Source: UBA8752 sp002336475 (GTDB lineage: Bacteria > Bacteroidota > Bacteroidia > Flavobacteriales_D > Sanyastnellaceae). Taken from it: a DNA stretch of 64,000 nucleotides. Under the pieces are notes generated by a model. That model was given only the letters and a program-made list of their open reading frames with translations, made no database searches and was not told the DNA's origin. The position numbers were made by a program, and so were the translations under genes. The stretch lies in the NCBI GenBank assembly GCA_943846755.1, contig OX044365.1, positions 2,232,001 to 2,296,000 of the forward strand. The letters run 5' to 3'. Shown one piece after another: positions 18,965 through 27,589 of the stretch (positions are counted from its first letter, which is position 1; the number at the start of each line of letters is the position of its first letter).

Positions 18965-19552
18965 ATGCGACACAGCATTAGCGACAGCAGCAATTTGATC
19001 CTCGACCGCAGGAGCATTTCCCCCGAACGGTTTTCTGGTCGGAAGGTGCACAGGGAGATTGTCGAAGAGGTGCTTCAACACGGAACTTGGGCACCGAACC
19101 ATGGATTGACCCAACCTTGGCGCTTCCATGTGTTTATGGATGGGGCTGCGGTACGTTTGATGGAAGGGCTTTCGGGTGCATACCGCGCACATGCCGGGGA
19201 CGCTGCCTTGGACAGCAAGGCCGAGAAAATCCGAGCGCGTGGCGAGCGGTGCAATGCCATTGTGGCGTTGGGACTTCAGCACGATGAGAAGGGGCGTTTC
19301 CCCTTGTGGGAGGATCAAGCAGCGTTGGCAGCAGCCGTGCAGAACATGTACCTCATGTGCACCGCCCATGGCATCGGAGGTTTTTGGTCTACGCCTGGAT
19401 TTTTGAGCCATCCGGAGGCCATTGCGGCTTTGGGTCACAAGGAAGGTGTTCGAGGCATGGGCCTTTTTTATATGGGTTATCCCGAGGGTGAATGGCCGGC
19501 CAAAGGCCACCGGAAGCCTTTGGAATATGTCACGCGATGGAATACCGAATGA
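18965..19552 (+). CDS. Nitroreductase-family FMN oxidoreductase
   Basis: A 195-aa protein of the small YdjA-like nitroreductase group. RRSI near residue 16, then APNHGLTQPWRF near 42-53 and a C-terminal GMGLFYMGYPEG segment are the FMN-binding landmarks. It starts 5 bases after the peptidase stop, as part of the same operon. The usual chemistry is NAD(P)H-dependent two-electron reduction; the physiological substrate is not evident. Confidence 0.85.
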   Translation: MRHSISDSSNLILDRRSISPERFSGRKVHREIVEEVLQHGTWAPNHGLTQPWRFHVFMDGAAVRLMEGLSGAYRAHAGDAALDSKAEKIRARGERCNAIVALGLQHDEKGRFPLWEDQAALAAAVQNMYLMCTAHGIGGFWSTPGFLSHPEAIAALGHKEGVRGMGLFYMGYPEGEWPAKGHRKPLEYVTRWNTE

Positions 19553-19553
19553 G

Positions 19554-19889
19554 ATGCGCTTGACGAACTGGTATACCCACCCCGCAGACAACCGGTACCA
19601 TGTGTTTGAATTCCGCAATGCGGAAATGGCAGAGGAATTTGAGCGCGATCTGGTCGCACAAGGCATCGATTTTGAAAAAGCCCCCATCGAACGCGATCAG
19701 AGTGGTGAAGGGGTGTTGTTGCAATTTGGTATCCACCGCGCTGCTTTTAAGGACGCTTTGAGGGTGAACCATTTGCTGCACGGACGTCACCGGGAGCCGT
19801 TCATCGGCCATCAGGGATTGCGCTGGGCCATGTTGTTGGTCACCGCGGGTATGATTGGATTGGCATTGATGGGATGGATGCAGTCATGA
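19554..19889 (+). CDS. Small conserved membrane-anchored protein, unknown function
   Basis: A 111-aa protein whose ATG lies one base after the nitroreductase stop. The N-terminal 75 residues are soluble and charged (…VFEFRNAEMAEEFERDL…). A single transmembrane helix lies at about 92-109 near the C-terminus. No known motif is seen. The stop overlaps the next start as ATGA, so it is translated together with its neighbours. Confidence 0.65.
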   Translation: MRLTNWYTHPADNRYHVFEFRNAEMAEEFERDLVAQGIDFEKAPIERDQSGEGVLLQFGIHRAAFKDALRVNHLLHGRHREPFIGHQGLRWAMLLVTAGMIGLALMGWMQS

Positions 19890-20653
19890 AAGTGATGGTG
19901 CGCTGCCTGCTGATTCTGATGATGGGTTCCACAGTGGCCCATGCACAGGGAACACAAGAGGATTGGACCTTGGATGTTCGGTTGCTCACGTCGTTGCCGT
20001 TGGGTCGCCCTGGGTTGGGCGAAGGTGTGGGTTGGCGGGGTCAACCTTTGCAGGTGGTGGACAGTCCTTTGTTTGCCCGCTGGGGACAGCGCGGCACCCG
20101 CAGCTATGGGGTTTCGGTGCGCCGGCGCCTTGGTAAGATTGGCCAATTGTCTTTTGGGTTTGAGCAGACGCGAAGGATATGGGCAGTTGAAGCAGATTGG
20201 ATGCCTGCGGTGAATTCAGCCCCGCTGTCGACGGTGACCATGGAGTGGATCGTGGCTTCTTATTCGATGCCCATTTTGTATCGTACGGAAGTCACTTTGG
20301 CTCCGGGATGGCGGTTGGGGGCTGGCGGTGGCCTTGTGATGGAAATCTTGCCTACCAATGCCTTTACATCCAAGAGCTCCGAGGAGTCGGGCAACGTGTT
20401 GGCGCTGGAGCACAATGCGTTGCGTTACAATTGGAACCGCTGGGGAATGGGGCTTGAGCTTGGCATTGTCCGTGAAGGTGAGGATGCTGATTTGCACGTT
20501 GGGGCTGCATTGCGCCCTTTAATTCAGCCCCTCTTTCAAGGTGAATTGACGGCCAGATGGAATGTGGGGCAGCCGGATGCTGGCTTGCGTGAAATGGACC
20601 GCACCTTGGATGGTGGGTGGTGGGGCCTCGACGTCAGGCTGATCCTGCATTGA
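19886..20653 (+). CDS. Outer-membrane beta-barrel-like protein
   Basis: A 255-aa protein with a signal peptide ending near VAHAQG. It shows alternating hydrophobic/polar strands with aromatic girdle residues (for example WRLGAGGGLVMEI, WGMGLELGIV, LTARWNVG) and ends in an aliphatic-rich strand, as in 8- to 10-stranded barrels. The ATG at 19886 overlaps the preceding stop (ATGA). It is the last gene of the SDR-peptidase-nitroreductase operon. No specific function is apparent. Confidence 0.6.
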   Translation: MKVMVRCLLILMMGSTVAHAQGTQEDWTLDVRLLTSLPLGRPGLGEGVGWRGQPLQVVDSPLFARWGQRGTRSYGVSVRRRLGKIGQLSFGFEQTRRIWAVEADWMPAVNSAPLSTVTMEWIVASYSMPILYRTEVTLAPGWRLGAGGGLVMEILPTNAFTSKSSEESGNVLALEHNALRYNWNRWGMGLELGIVREGEDADLHVGAALRPLIQPLFQGELTARWNVGQPDAGLREMDRTLDGGWWGLDVRLILH

Positions 20654-20691
20654 GGTTCGTTTGTGCGAACACACCGGATACTAAGAGGCAT

Positions 20692-20724
20692 AAAAAAGCC
20701 CCCGACATGCGAGATGTCGAGGGC
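20692..20724 (-). terminator. Intrinsic terminator between convergent genes
   Basis: An 11-base stem (20698-20708 with 20714-20724, one mismatch) has a 5-base loop. On the minus strand it is followed by TTTTTT, so it terminates the yceI-like gene. It sits 39 bases after the stop of the plus-strand barrel gene and may serve both directions. Confidence 0.85.
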
Positions 20725-20746
20725 GGTGGTTCTATGCTGGTCCGAC

Positions 20747-21352
20747 TTATTTGGCGTTCAGGTTGAAGCCAATGGTAAAGTCATCGTAAATCAATTTGTC
20801 TCCGAGTTGTGAAGCGTCAAAAAATGACTTGCTTCTGAAGCGAACGTCAAATTGAGAGCGGTCAAGGACCATTTCTCCAGAGATGGAGGCTCCGTTTTCG
20901 CTCATATCGACTTTGATGGGAAAGGAGACTTCTGCAGTGCGCCCTTTGATGGTGACGGTCCCATTGGCCACGAAATTCATTCCATCGGCAGCACGCACTG
21001 GATTGATGGAATTCAATTCGAACTGGGCGGTTGGAAACTGTTCAGTACCGAAAAAGTCGTCGCTCATGAGGTGCCCATCGAGGCTTTCCTTGCTGCCGCC
21101 TTCAAGGTCTATGGTGTTGATGGTGGTCATGTTGATGATCACTGTAGCTCCAGTAATCAGTCCACTTTCGGTGTTGATGAAGCCGGATTGAATGGCGATG
21201 TCACCGTTGTGGCTGCCTGTTACTTTTTTTCCTTCCCAGTTGATTGTGCTCGTTGTGGGATTGACGCTGAGGCGGTTCTCTTCTCCGCCGGCGGTGGGAG
21301 TGCCGGTGGGTCCTTGAAGCAGGAGGGCTGCTGTGATGAGGAGTGTATTCAT
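20747..21352 (-). CDS. YceI-family periplasmic lipid-binding-like protein
   Basis: A 201-aa protein starting MNTLLITAALLLQG, with a short signal peptide. The YceI fold is suggested by the order STINWEGKKVTGSHNG near residue 35, GSKESLDGHLMSDDFF near 80, PTAQFELNSI, and the C-terminal YDDFTIGFNLNAK strand. YceI proteins are lipocalin-like barrels that bind isoprenoid or amide lipids. The longer frame from 21481 lacks a signal and is rejected. It is a single-gene unit with its own terminator. Confidence 0.88.
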   Translation of the reverse strand: MNTLLITAALLLQGPTGTPTAGGEENRLSVNPTTSTINWEGKKVTGSHNGDIAIQSGFINTESGLITGATVIINMTTINTIDLEGGSKESLDGHLMSDDFFGTEQFPTAQFELNSINPVRAADGMNFVANGTVTIKGRTAEVSFPIKVDMSENGASISGEMVLDRSQFDVRFRSKSFFDASQLGDKLIYDDFTIGFNLNAK

Positions 21353-21548
21353 TGTGATATGGATTTCGCGGTGTGCAGCATTGACTGCATGACGGAACAT
21401 CAGTTTTCTGTTGAATCCGTTCAATGGCATGCGGTATGAGTCGCAGAATAATTGCGCAGGTACCTCATGGAAGGTATGCACTGCAGGTTCCGCTCGAACG
21501 CATACAGCTGTTAATGGGCACGAAATTCGAGAAAAGTAGGAAGTGGGT

Positions 21549-21998
21549 TTAGCCCAACTTGCTGCGCACTATGGCGCTGATGGCCTTGCCGTCGGCTCTG
21601 CCGGCGAATTTTGCTGAAGCTGCGCCCATGACCCTACCCATATCGGCCATGGAGGTGGCTCCGAGCTCGGACATCAGGGAGGTGACGGCTTCTGTCAATT
21701 CTGCTTCGGTCATGGGCTTGGGCAGGTAGGCCCGAATGACTTCGGCTTGTGCTTCTTCCTCTGCGACCAGGTCGTCCCTGCCTTGCTCCTTGTAGATGAC
21801 CACCGTGTCCTCTCGTTGTTTGAGCTGTTTGGACAAGATCTGAGTTACGCCAGCATCATCGAGGGTGTCGGAGTCTGCGGACTCGGTGACGGCGAGCATG
21901 ATTTTGGACTTGATGTCCCGCAAGGCGGCGAGGCGCACCTTGTCCTTGGCCTTCATGGCCTCTTTCATGTCTGCGCTGATGCGGTCTTGTAGCGTCAC
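21549..21998 (-). CDS. yqeY: GatB/YqeY-domain protein
   Basis: A 149-aa helical protein of the YqeY family, similar to the tRNA-binding tail domain of GatB; its exact role is unsettled. The start is a GTG at 21996-21998, 10 bases after the ftsZ stop. From there the protein has the usual length and begins with the typical LQDRISADMKEAMKAKD. The ATG-started longer frame overlaps ftsZ and is not native. The C-terminal block MGRVMGAASAKFAGRADGK is the family signature. Placement after ftsZ is common in Bacteroidota. Confidence 0.9.
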   Translation of the reverse strand: MTLQDRISADMKEAMKAKDKVRLAALRDIKSKIMLAVTESADSDTLDDAGVTQILSKQLKQREDTVVIYKEQGRDDLVAEEEAQAEVIRAYLPKPMTEAELTEAVTSLMSELGATSMADMGRVMGAASAKFAGRADGKAISAIVRSKLG

Positions 21999-22008
21999 TG
22001 GGGTAGGA

Positions 22009-23877
22009 TTAGTCGACGTTGTCGTGTAGGTAAGGATTGTCCGTCTTGAGGCTGCCCGTTTCTTCGTCAATGCTGAGTCGGGTGGCCTGCGATTCGTTGC
22101 TTCCTGGGGTAGGAGTAAGCTGGATCTTCCGGCGCTTGTATGCGGGTTCATCTTCCAGCTCGGTCAGGCCGCTTGGGGTGCGCAACCGCTTGGTATAGGA
22201 TTCGATGTTGTTCTGGCGCTTTGCAATGCGCTCAGCCAAGTCATTGTTCTCCTGAAACTGCGGTTTGGGAGTTGCAGGTGCCACGGTTTTCTTTTCGGGT
22301 ACCGGTTGTGGCGTTGGAATCGGTTGCGCTTGAGCTTGGACAGGCTGCTGGGTCTCAGAAACGGGCGGAGTGACAGGCGCTTCCGTATTGACTTGCTCAT
22401 TGGTAAAAGCCACGTTACCCAATTCCTCAGGAATCAGGTTGTCGTCACTGGTTTCGTCGAGGTCAAGCACATTAAAAGCACCAATGCGTGTTGGCTCTAG
22501 TGGAGCTGCTGGAGTCTCAGCTTCAACGGGCGCGGTTGTGTCTTGTAATTCGACTTGAGGTGCGATGGGCTGCTCTTCCGCGGTGTGCTCCACTTCTTTG
22601 TGGGCCAGGGTCACTTCTTGGGCATCGGTGACCTTACCAAAGAGGTCGGGTGCAGCGTCGTTGTCTTCACCAGTAATGTCTGCAGCGTGCCAGCTGTTTT
22701 CAAGGAGGACTTCTCGTGGATCTTGGGTGTTGCCAAGTTCAGGGTTGTTGCCTTTTAAATGCGGAAGTGCCTCTGTATTGCTTTCGTTGCTCAAGTCCAC
22801 CGCCCCTGCAGGATTGTCGAGGGCAATGCCGCCGAGAGGACCGGACAAGGGGGCCGTGATTTCTCGGGCTTCGTCTTGCAGGTTCAGTTTGGAAACTGTG
22901 GGGCCTTCTGGCAATTCTGCAGATGCTTCAAAACCTGTGGCGATGACCGTTACACATATTTTTTCTCCGAGTTCTGCATCGTGGCCATATCCCCAGATCA
23001 CCTCGGCTGTAGCGCCAGCTTGATCTTGGATATAGTCGGTGATGTCAGAAATTTCATCCATCAGAATTTCGTCCGTGCCGTAGGTGATGTTGAGCAGGAC
23101 GAAGTTGGCACCGGTGATGTCACTGTCATTCAACAGGGGACTCTCCAACGCTTCGGTCACGGCTGTCATGGCCCGGCCTTCGCCGCTGGCACTTCCAGCA
23201 CCCATGATGGCAGCACCGGATTCACTCATCACCGTCTTGACATCGTTCATGTCCACGTTGATGTCTCCCGTCAGCGTGATCACTTCAGCAATGCCTTTGG
23301 CTGCCGTGCAGAGCACTTCGTCTGCATTGGAGAATGCTTGCTTGAGTGCGAGGTTTCCAAATAGCTCGCGGAGTTTGTCGTTGCGGATGACCAGCAATGT
23401 GTCTACTGCTGCGCGCATCGCTTCCAACCCTTCGCCTGCTTGAGTGGCCCTGCGTTTTCCTTCGAAATTGAAGGGGACGGTCACAATCCCTACCGTCAAG
23501 ATTCCAAGATCCTTGCATGCTTGAGCGATAACGGGAGCTGCTCCTGTACCCGTGCCTCCACCCATTCCAGCAGTCACAAACACCATGGTGGTGTTGTCCT
23601 CCAATTTGTTGAGGACGTCATCGAGGTTTTCGATGGCGGCATTTTTTCCGATTTCTGGTCGGCTGCCCGCTCCCTGTCCTGCGGTAAGCGTGGTACCAAG
23701 TTGGATGCGCACCGGAACATTGGAGGCTTCCAATGCTTGGTTGTCGGTATTGCACACAATGAAGTCGACGCCTTTGATGCCTTGTTCATGCATGTAGTTG
23801 ACGGCGTTAGAGCCGCCGCCACCTACACCAATGACTTTGATGGGCGATCCAGAGGTAATGGGGAGTGCAAATTCCAT
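22009..23877 (-). CDS. ftsZ: Cell division GTPase FtsZ with long C-terminal tail
   Basis: Tubulin homologue that forms the division ring. The GTPase core takes about residues 1-320. Nucleotide-binding GVGGGGSNAVNYM lies near residue 18, the tubulin signature GGGTGTGAAP near 107 and NFEGKRR near 140. The remaining roughly 300 residues are a low-complexity linker rich in Pro, Glu, Gln and Thr, ending with a conserved-looking basic/acidic tail. The total of 622 aa is well above the 380-400 aa of most FtsZ but in line with long-tailed Bacteroidota forms. Within the dcw cluster it is the only gene preceded by a gap above 100 bases (168), so it may have its own promoter. Confidence 0.97.
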   Translation of the reverse strand: MEFALPITSGSPIKVIGVGGGGSNAVNYMHEQGIKGVDFIVCNTDNQALEASNVPVRIQLGTTLTAGQGAGSRPEIGKNAAIENLDDVLNKLEDNTTMVFVTAGMGGGTGTGAAPVIAQACKDLGILTVGIVTVPFNFEGKRRATQAGEGLEAMRAAVDTLLVIRNDKLRELFGNLALKQAFSNADEVLCTAAKGIAEVITLTGDINVDMNDVKTVMSESGAAIMGAGSASGEGRAMTAVTEALESPLLNDSDITGANFVLLNITYGTDEILMDEISDITDYIQDQAGATAEVIWGYGHDAELGEKICVTVIATGFEASAELPEGPTVSKLNLQDEAREITAPLSGPLGGIALDNPAGAVDLSNESNTEALPHLKGNNPELGNTQDPREVLLENSWHAADITGEDNDAAPDLFGKVTDAQEVTLAHKEVEHTAEEQPIAPQVELQDTTAPVEAETPAAPLEPTRIGAFNVLDLDETSDDNLIPEELGNVAFTNEQVNTEAPVTPPVSETQQPVQAQAQPIPTPQPVPEKKTVAPATPKPQFQENNDLAERIAKRQNNIESYTKRLRTPSGLTELEDEPAYKRRKIQLTPTPGSNESQATRLSIDEETGSLKTDNPYLHDNVD

Positions 23878-24045
23878 CTGAGGTTTCCTATTGGAGTGGA
23901 TTACTGCTGCGGTTTTATGGGCTTTTCAACCCTTCACAGCATCGCGACAAGAAAAACGAAGAATGCCTTGGTTTGATGGTGGGGTCGGCTTTCCGTTCAC
24001 GGTCTCGTCGTGGATAAGAGGATTTGGATGCTGTTGGCTTGAGGC

Positions 24046-25353
24046 TTATTCAGGGATCTCGTCTTCAAAGAAATCCTTGATTTTCTGCAGAAAGCGCCGT
24101 GGGCCAGCCATGGTTTCCTTGGCTTCTTGATGCCTGGAATCTTCCATATCTGGATTGCCTTCGTTGTCAAATCCGAGAAGAACCAGACCAATACCAGTGG
24201 CATAAGTAGGAGCAGTCAAGCTTCGGTCTGGTGCTTGGGCCAAATGGGTATTGGGAAAGCCAATGCGACAGTCCATGGTGGTGAGGTATTCAAACAATTG
24301 GCGCACGTGGCTCAGTTGGCTTCCACCTCCCGTGACGACGATGCCGCCAATGAGTTCGCGTTCCAATCCGCTGTTTTTAATCTCGTAGTGCACGTGCTCG
24401 ATGATCTCTGACATCCTGGCTTGGATGATGCCCGCGATGTTGCGGCGTGACACTTCTTTGGGCGGGCGTCCGGGCAAGCCGGGTATCACCACGATTTGAT
24501 CTTCTGCCATCTCCCGCTCGAGGGCCGATCCAAACTTGTTCTTGAGGGCTTCAGCGTGCTTTTTGAGAACGCCGCAGCCTTGCTTGATGTCGTCTGTGAT
24601 GGCATTGCCTCCGAAAGGAATGACCGCCGTGTGGCGGATGATGCCTTCTTGGAAGATGGCGATGTCGGTGGTACCGCCTCCGATGTCCACCAAAGCGATG
24701 CCAGCCTCCTTTTCTTCTTCGCTCAATACCGCAGAGCTCGAAGCGATGGGTTCAAGGATCAACTGGTCCACCTGCAGCCCTGCGCGCTTGATGCAGCGAT
24801 AGATGTTCTTGGCTGCGGATGTCTGCCCAGTGATGATGTGGAAATTGGCTTCCAAGCGCACGCCAGTGTGGCCTACGGGCTCTTTGATGCCGGGTTCTCC
24901 ATCTACGGTGAACTCTTGTGGAAGGACGTGCAGGATTTCTTCGCCAGGCAAGACTTTGAGCTTGCGCATGTCATCGACAAGCTGCTGAACATCGCTGCGT
25001 GTGATTTCATCTTCGGTCTCCGTCCGGATCAGTTGACCGCGATGTTGAAGGCTCTTGATGTGCTGTCCCGCGATCCCGACATTGACCACTTCGATTTTGA
25101 CATTGGCCGACTTCTCAGCGGCTTCTACAGCCGTGCGTATGGATTGGACGGTATGCTCGATGTTGGCCACAACACCGCGGGTAACTCCGATAGACTCACT
25201 CTTGCCGTAGCCTATGATTTCGAGCTTGCCGTGGGCATTTTTCTGACCCACAATGCACGCGATTTTGGTGGTGCCGATGTCGAGGCCGACGACGATGTCC
25301 TGATGGGGTTGGAATTGTTCCATGTGGGGAGTTGTGCGAGGGTTGGGTTTCAT
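24046..25353 (-). CDS. ftsA: Cell division protein FtsA
   Basis: Actin-like ATPase that tethers FtsZ to the membrane. The phosphate-1 motif VVGLDIGTTKIACIVG lies near residue 20, VDIGGGTTDIAIF near 212 and the adenosine motif VVTGGGSQL near 330. The C-terminus RRFLQKIKDFFEDEI forms the amphipathic membrane-targeting helix. The ATG at 25353 overlaps the ftsQ stop (ATGA), which supports it over the internal Met at residue 11. At 435 aa it has normal length. Confidence 0.96.
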   Translation of the reverse strand: MKPNPRTTPHMEQFQPHQDIVVGLDIGTTKIACIVGQKNAHGKLEIIGYGKSESIGVTRGVVANIEHTVQSIRTAVEAAEKSANVKIEVVNVGIAGQHIKSLQHRGQLIRTETEDEITRSDVQQLVDDMRKLKVLPGEEILHVLPQEFTVDGEPGIKEPVGHTGVRLEANFHIITGQTSAAKNIYRCIKRAGLQVDQLILEPIASSSAVLSEEEKEAGIALVDIGGGTTDIAIFQEGIIRHTAVIPFGGNAITDDIKQGCGVLKKHAEALKNKFGSALEREMAEDQIVVIPGLPGRPPKEVSRRNIAGIIQARMSEIIEHVHYEIKNSGLERELIGGIVVTGGGSQLSHVRQLFEYLTTMDCRIGFPNTHLAQAPDRSLTAPTYATGIGLVLLGFDNEGNPDMEDSRHQEAKETMAGPRRFLQKIKDFFEDEIPE

Positions 25354-26177
25354 TTGGAGGCGACCAATTGGCCGTCGTACTGCAGGCTGATTTTCCGGTA
25401 TTGCCGGAGGTCGCCCCTTTCAATCAGGGTCGTGTAGAACGTCAAGAGGCGGTCGAGCCTGCTGTTCAAATCTGATTCCAATTGCGAAGCACCCCCCAGT
25501 TCCACAATGACATCTCCAATGCGGGGACGGAGGCTCACTGCGCCGTTGTCTGCGATTTCAATTTGATCGATCAACTGATCCCAAAAGGGAGTGGAGTCCA
25601 TCTTCTTGAGGAGGGGAAGTGTCCGTTTGGCCGTTTCGATGTTGGGAGCATGCAGCACAGGGACGTCTGCGGTGTACCGGTGCGAAAGTGCCAGGGTGCC
25701 TCCCTGTTCGTCCAGGTACAATACGGTGTCAGGCAGCCATACCCGTGCCAAAGGCCTTTGCTGCGTGACTTGAACTTTCAATGCGCCGCCCAGGGTGGGC
25801 TCTACCTTGCACGAAGCCACTCCGTTTTGCTCCGAGATGGTCTGGTGCAAAGCGGTGAGGGGGAGCGAAGAGATAGGCGTGTTGAGCAGGTTGAACCGCT
25901 CTGTAACGAGGGCATGAAGGGTAGGGGCATCCACAAAAAACATCCCTTCCATCTGGTCAACTTCGATGTCAAGGGCCAAGCAAGGGACAGCGTCGGCAGC
26001 GCGATCAGCAGCCGTAAATGCAAGGGCTGCAGGAACCATGAGCAGCATGGTCCACCATACCTTCCACCGGCTGTTGGGCCGGGAGGTGGCCTCAGGTAAA
26101 GGCTGACTTGGTGGAGTAATGCGGCTCAAAAGAAGTTGATTCAGGATGTGGTTGTGTCTTTGTTCATCCGGTCCCAT
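25350..26177 (-). CDS. ftsQ: Cell division protein FtsQ
   Basis: A bitopic divisome protein of 275 aa. There is a basic cytoplasmic N-terminus, one transmembrane helix at about residues 41-56 (WTMLLMVPAALAF), a POTRA-like region and a beta domain to the end. Identification rests on this layout and its place between murC and ftsA. The ATG at 26177 overlaps the murC end by 37 bases. A later non-ATG start (TTG at about residue 17) is possible. Confidence 0.88.
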   Translation of the reverse strand: MGPDEQRHNHILNQLLLSRITPPSQPLPEATSRPNSRWKVWWTMLLMVPAALAFTAADRAADAVPCLALDIEVDQMEGMFFVDAPTLHALVTERFNLLNTPISSLPLTALHQTISEQNGVASCKVEPTLGGALKVQVTQQRPLARVWLPDTVLYLDEQGGTLALSHRYTADVPVLHAPNIETAKRTLPLLKKMDSTPFWDQLIDQIEIADNGAVSLRPRIGDVIVELGGASQLESDLNSRLDRLLTFYTTLIERGDLRQYRKISLQYDGQLVASK

Positions 26178-27589
26178 GCGGGGTCAATCCAGCGATCGAG
26201 GTCACCGGCGCCCATGAAGAGGAGAACCTCCGGGTCCATTTGCTCTAAAGCATCTAAAAACCGGATTTCCGGTGGACATTCTACTGGACACCCCACCATC
26301 TTTTCCCCAATGCCCTGTGTATCCACGCCGGGGATGGGGTTTTCACGTGCGGCATAGATGGGCAACAAGAGGCAATTGTCCAGTTCAGAAAGGGCTTGGG
26401 CAAAGCCATCCATGAAGTCCTGGGTGCGGCTGTAGAGGTGGGGCTGGAAGACGCCTGTGAGGCGGCGTCCAGGAAAGGTTTGACGCGCTGCAGCGATGGC
26501 ACCTTGAACCTCCGTGGGGTGGTGGGCGTAATCGTCGATGATGGCTTTGCCACCACTGCGGTACTTGATTTCAAAGCGCCTGGCCACACCGGGGAAAGCA
26601 GCGAGGGCTGACGGTATAGCAGCGGGGTCCATTCCTGCGCGACAGGCCAGGTAAGCAGCTGCGGTGGCATTGGCAGCGTTGTGTGGCCCAGGCATGTTCC
26701 AGAGCACCTCCATGGGGGGGTGGTCCTTTAGGTGAAGCATGAACTTGGCTTTGGCGGTTGGCTCAGAGCCCGAGGGACCTACTTCGGCATAACCTGCTGC
26801 CCATCCCCGGTCAGACAGTGTGGATTTTGGGTCGAGCTCACCATAGATTTCTGGGGTGAGCGCTTGGGTGTTCAATGCCGCTTTTTGAAGGGGTTTGACC
26901 ACGTCGACATGCCACAACAGCCCTCCTGCTTTCACTTGGGTTGAAAATTGACCGAAGGCCTGAAGCATCTGCTCATGTGTGCCATAAATGTCCAAGTGGT
27001 CTGCATCGATGGAGGTGATGGCAGCGCAAGTGGGATGGAGGGTCAAAAAACTGCGGTCATATTCATCTGCCTCGGCGACCATCCATGGCCGGTCTTGCCC
27101 GCGGCCAGCCATCAGCAGGTTGGACCCCTCTCCCAATGAGATCCCCCCAAGAAAGGCCTCTACCGGTATTTTTCCAGTGTGCAGCAAGTGTGCCAGCAGT
27201 GTGCTTGTGGTGGTTTTTCCATGGGTGCCAGCGATGGCCAATACGGGTCTGTTCTCACTCAGTTTGCCCAGGATTTGAGCGCGTTTGTGCACTGTGAAAC
27301 CGGCTTGGCGCAGTCGGCCGAGCAGACTGAATTCACTGGGAACGGCTGGTGTCCAAACGATGGTCCATCGGTCGGTTCTTTTCTGTAAGATGTCTTCTTG
27401 GAGGCTTAGGGGAAGGGCCGTTGTTGCGCCGGTGTGGTCTACACCGATCCCCTCTTTCTGAAGGGCTTGGGTGAGGGCAGTGTTGTTGCGGTCGTAACCT
27501 GAGACTTCTGCGCCCTGGGCATGGAACCAGCGTGCCAAGGCACTCATTCCAATGCCGCCTATGCCCAGGAAGAACAGCCGTTGTGTCAT
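26141..27589 (-). CDS. murC: UDP-N-acetylmuramate--L-alanine ligase
   Basis: Adds L-alanine to UDP-MurNAc in the cytoplasm. The N-terminal Rossmann motif FFLGIGGIGMSALARWF starts at about residue 5. The ATP loop is AIAGTHGKTTTSTLL. DADHLDIYG and the late YAHHPTEVQGAIAAAR block are diagnostic of MurC. At 482 aa its length is normal. Start and murG stop overlap by 4 bases. Confidence 0.96.
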   Translation of the reverse strand: MTQRLFFLGIGGIGMSALARWFHAQGAEVSGYDRNNTALTQALQKEGIGVDHTGATTALPLSLQEDILQKRTDRWTIVWTPAVPSEFSLLGRLRQAGFTVHKRAQILGKLSENRPVLAIAGTHGKTTTSTLLAHLLHTGKIPVEAFLGGISLGEGSNLLMAGRGQDRPWMVAEADEYDRSFLTLHPTCAAITSIDADHLDIYGTHEQMLQAFGQFSTQVKAGGLLWHVDVVKPLQKAALNTQALTPEIYGELDPKSTLSDRGWAAGYAEVGPSGSEPTAKAKFMLHLKDHPPMEVLWNMPGPHNAANATAAAYLACRAGMDPAAIPSALAAFPGVARRFEIKYRSGGKAIIDDYAHHPTEVQGAIAAARQTFPGRRLTGVFQPHLYSRTQDFMDGFAQALSELDNCLLLPIYAARENPIPGVDTQGIGEKMVGCPVECPPEIRFLDALEQMDPEVLLFMGAGDLDRWIDPAWDRMNKDTTTS

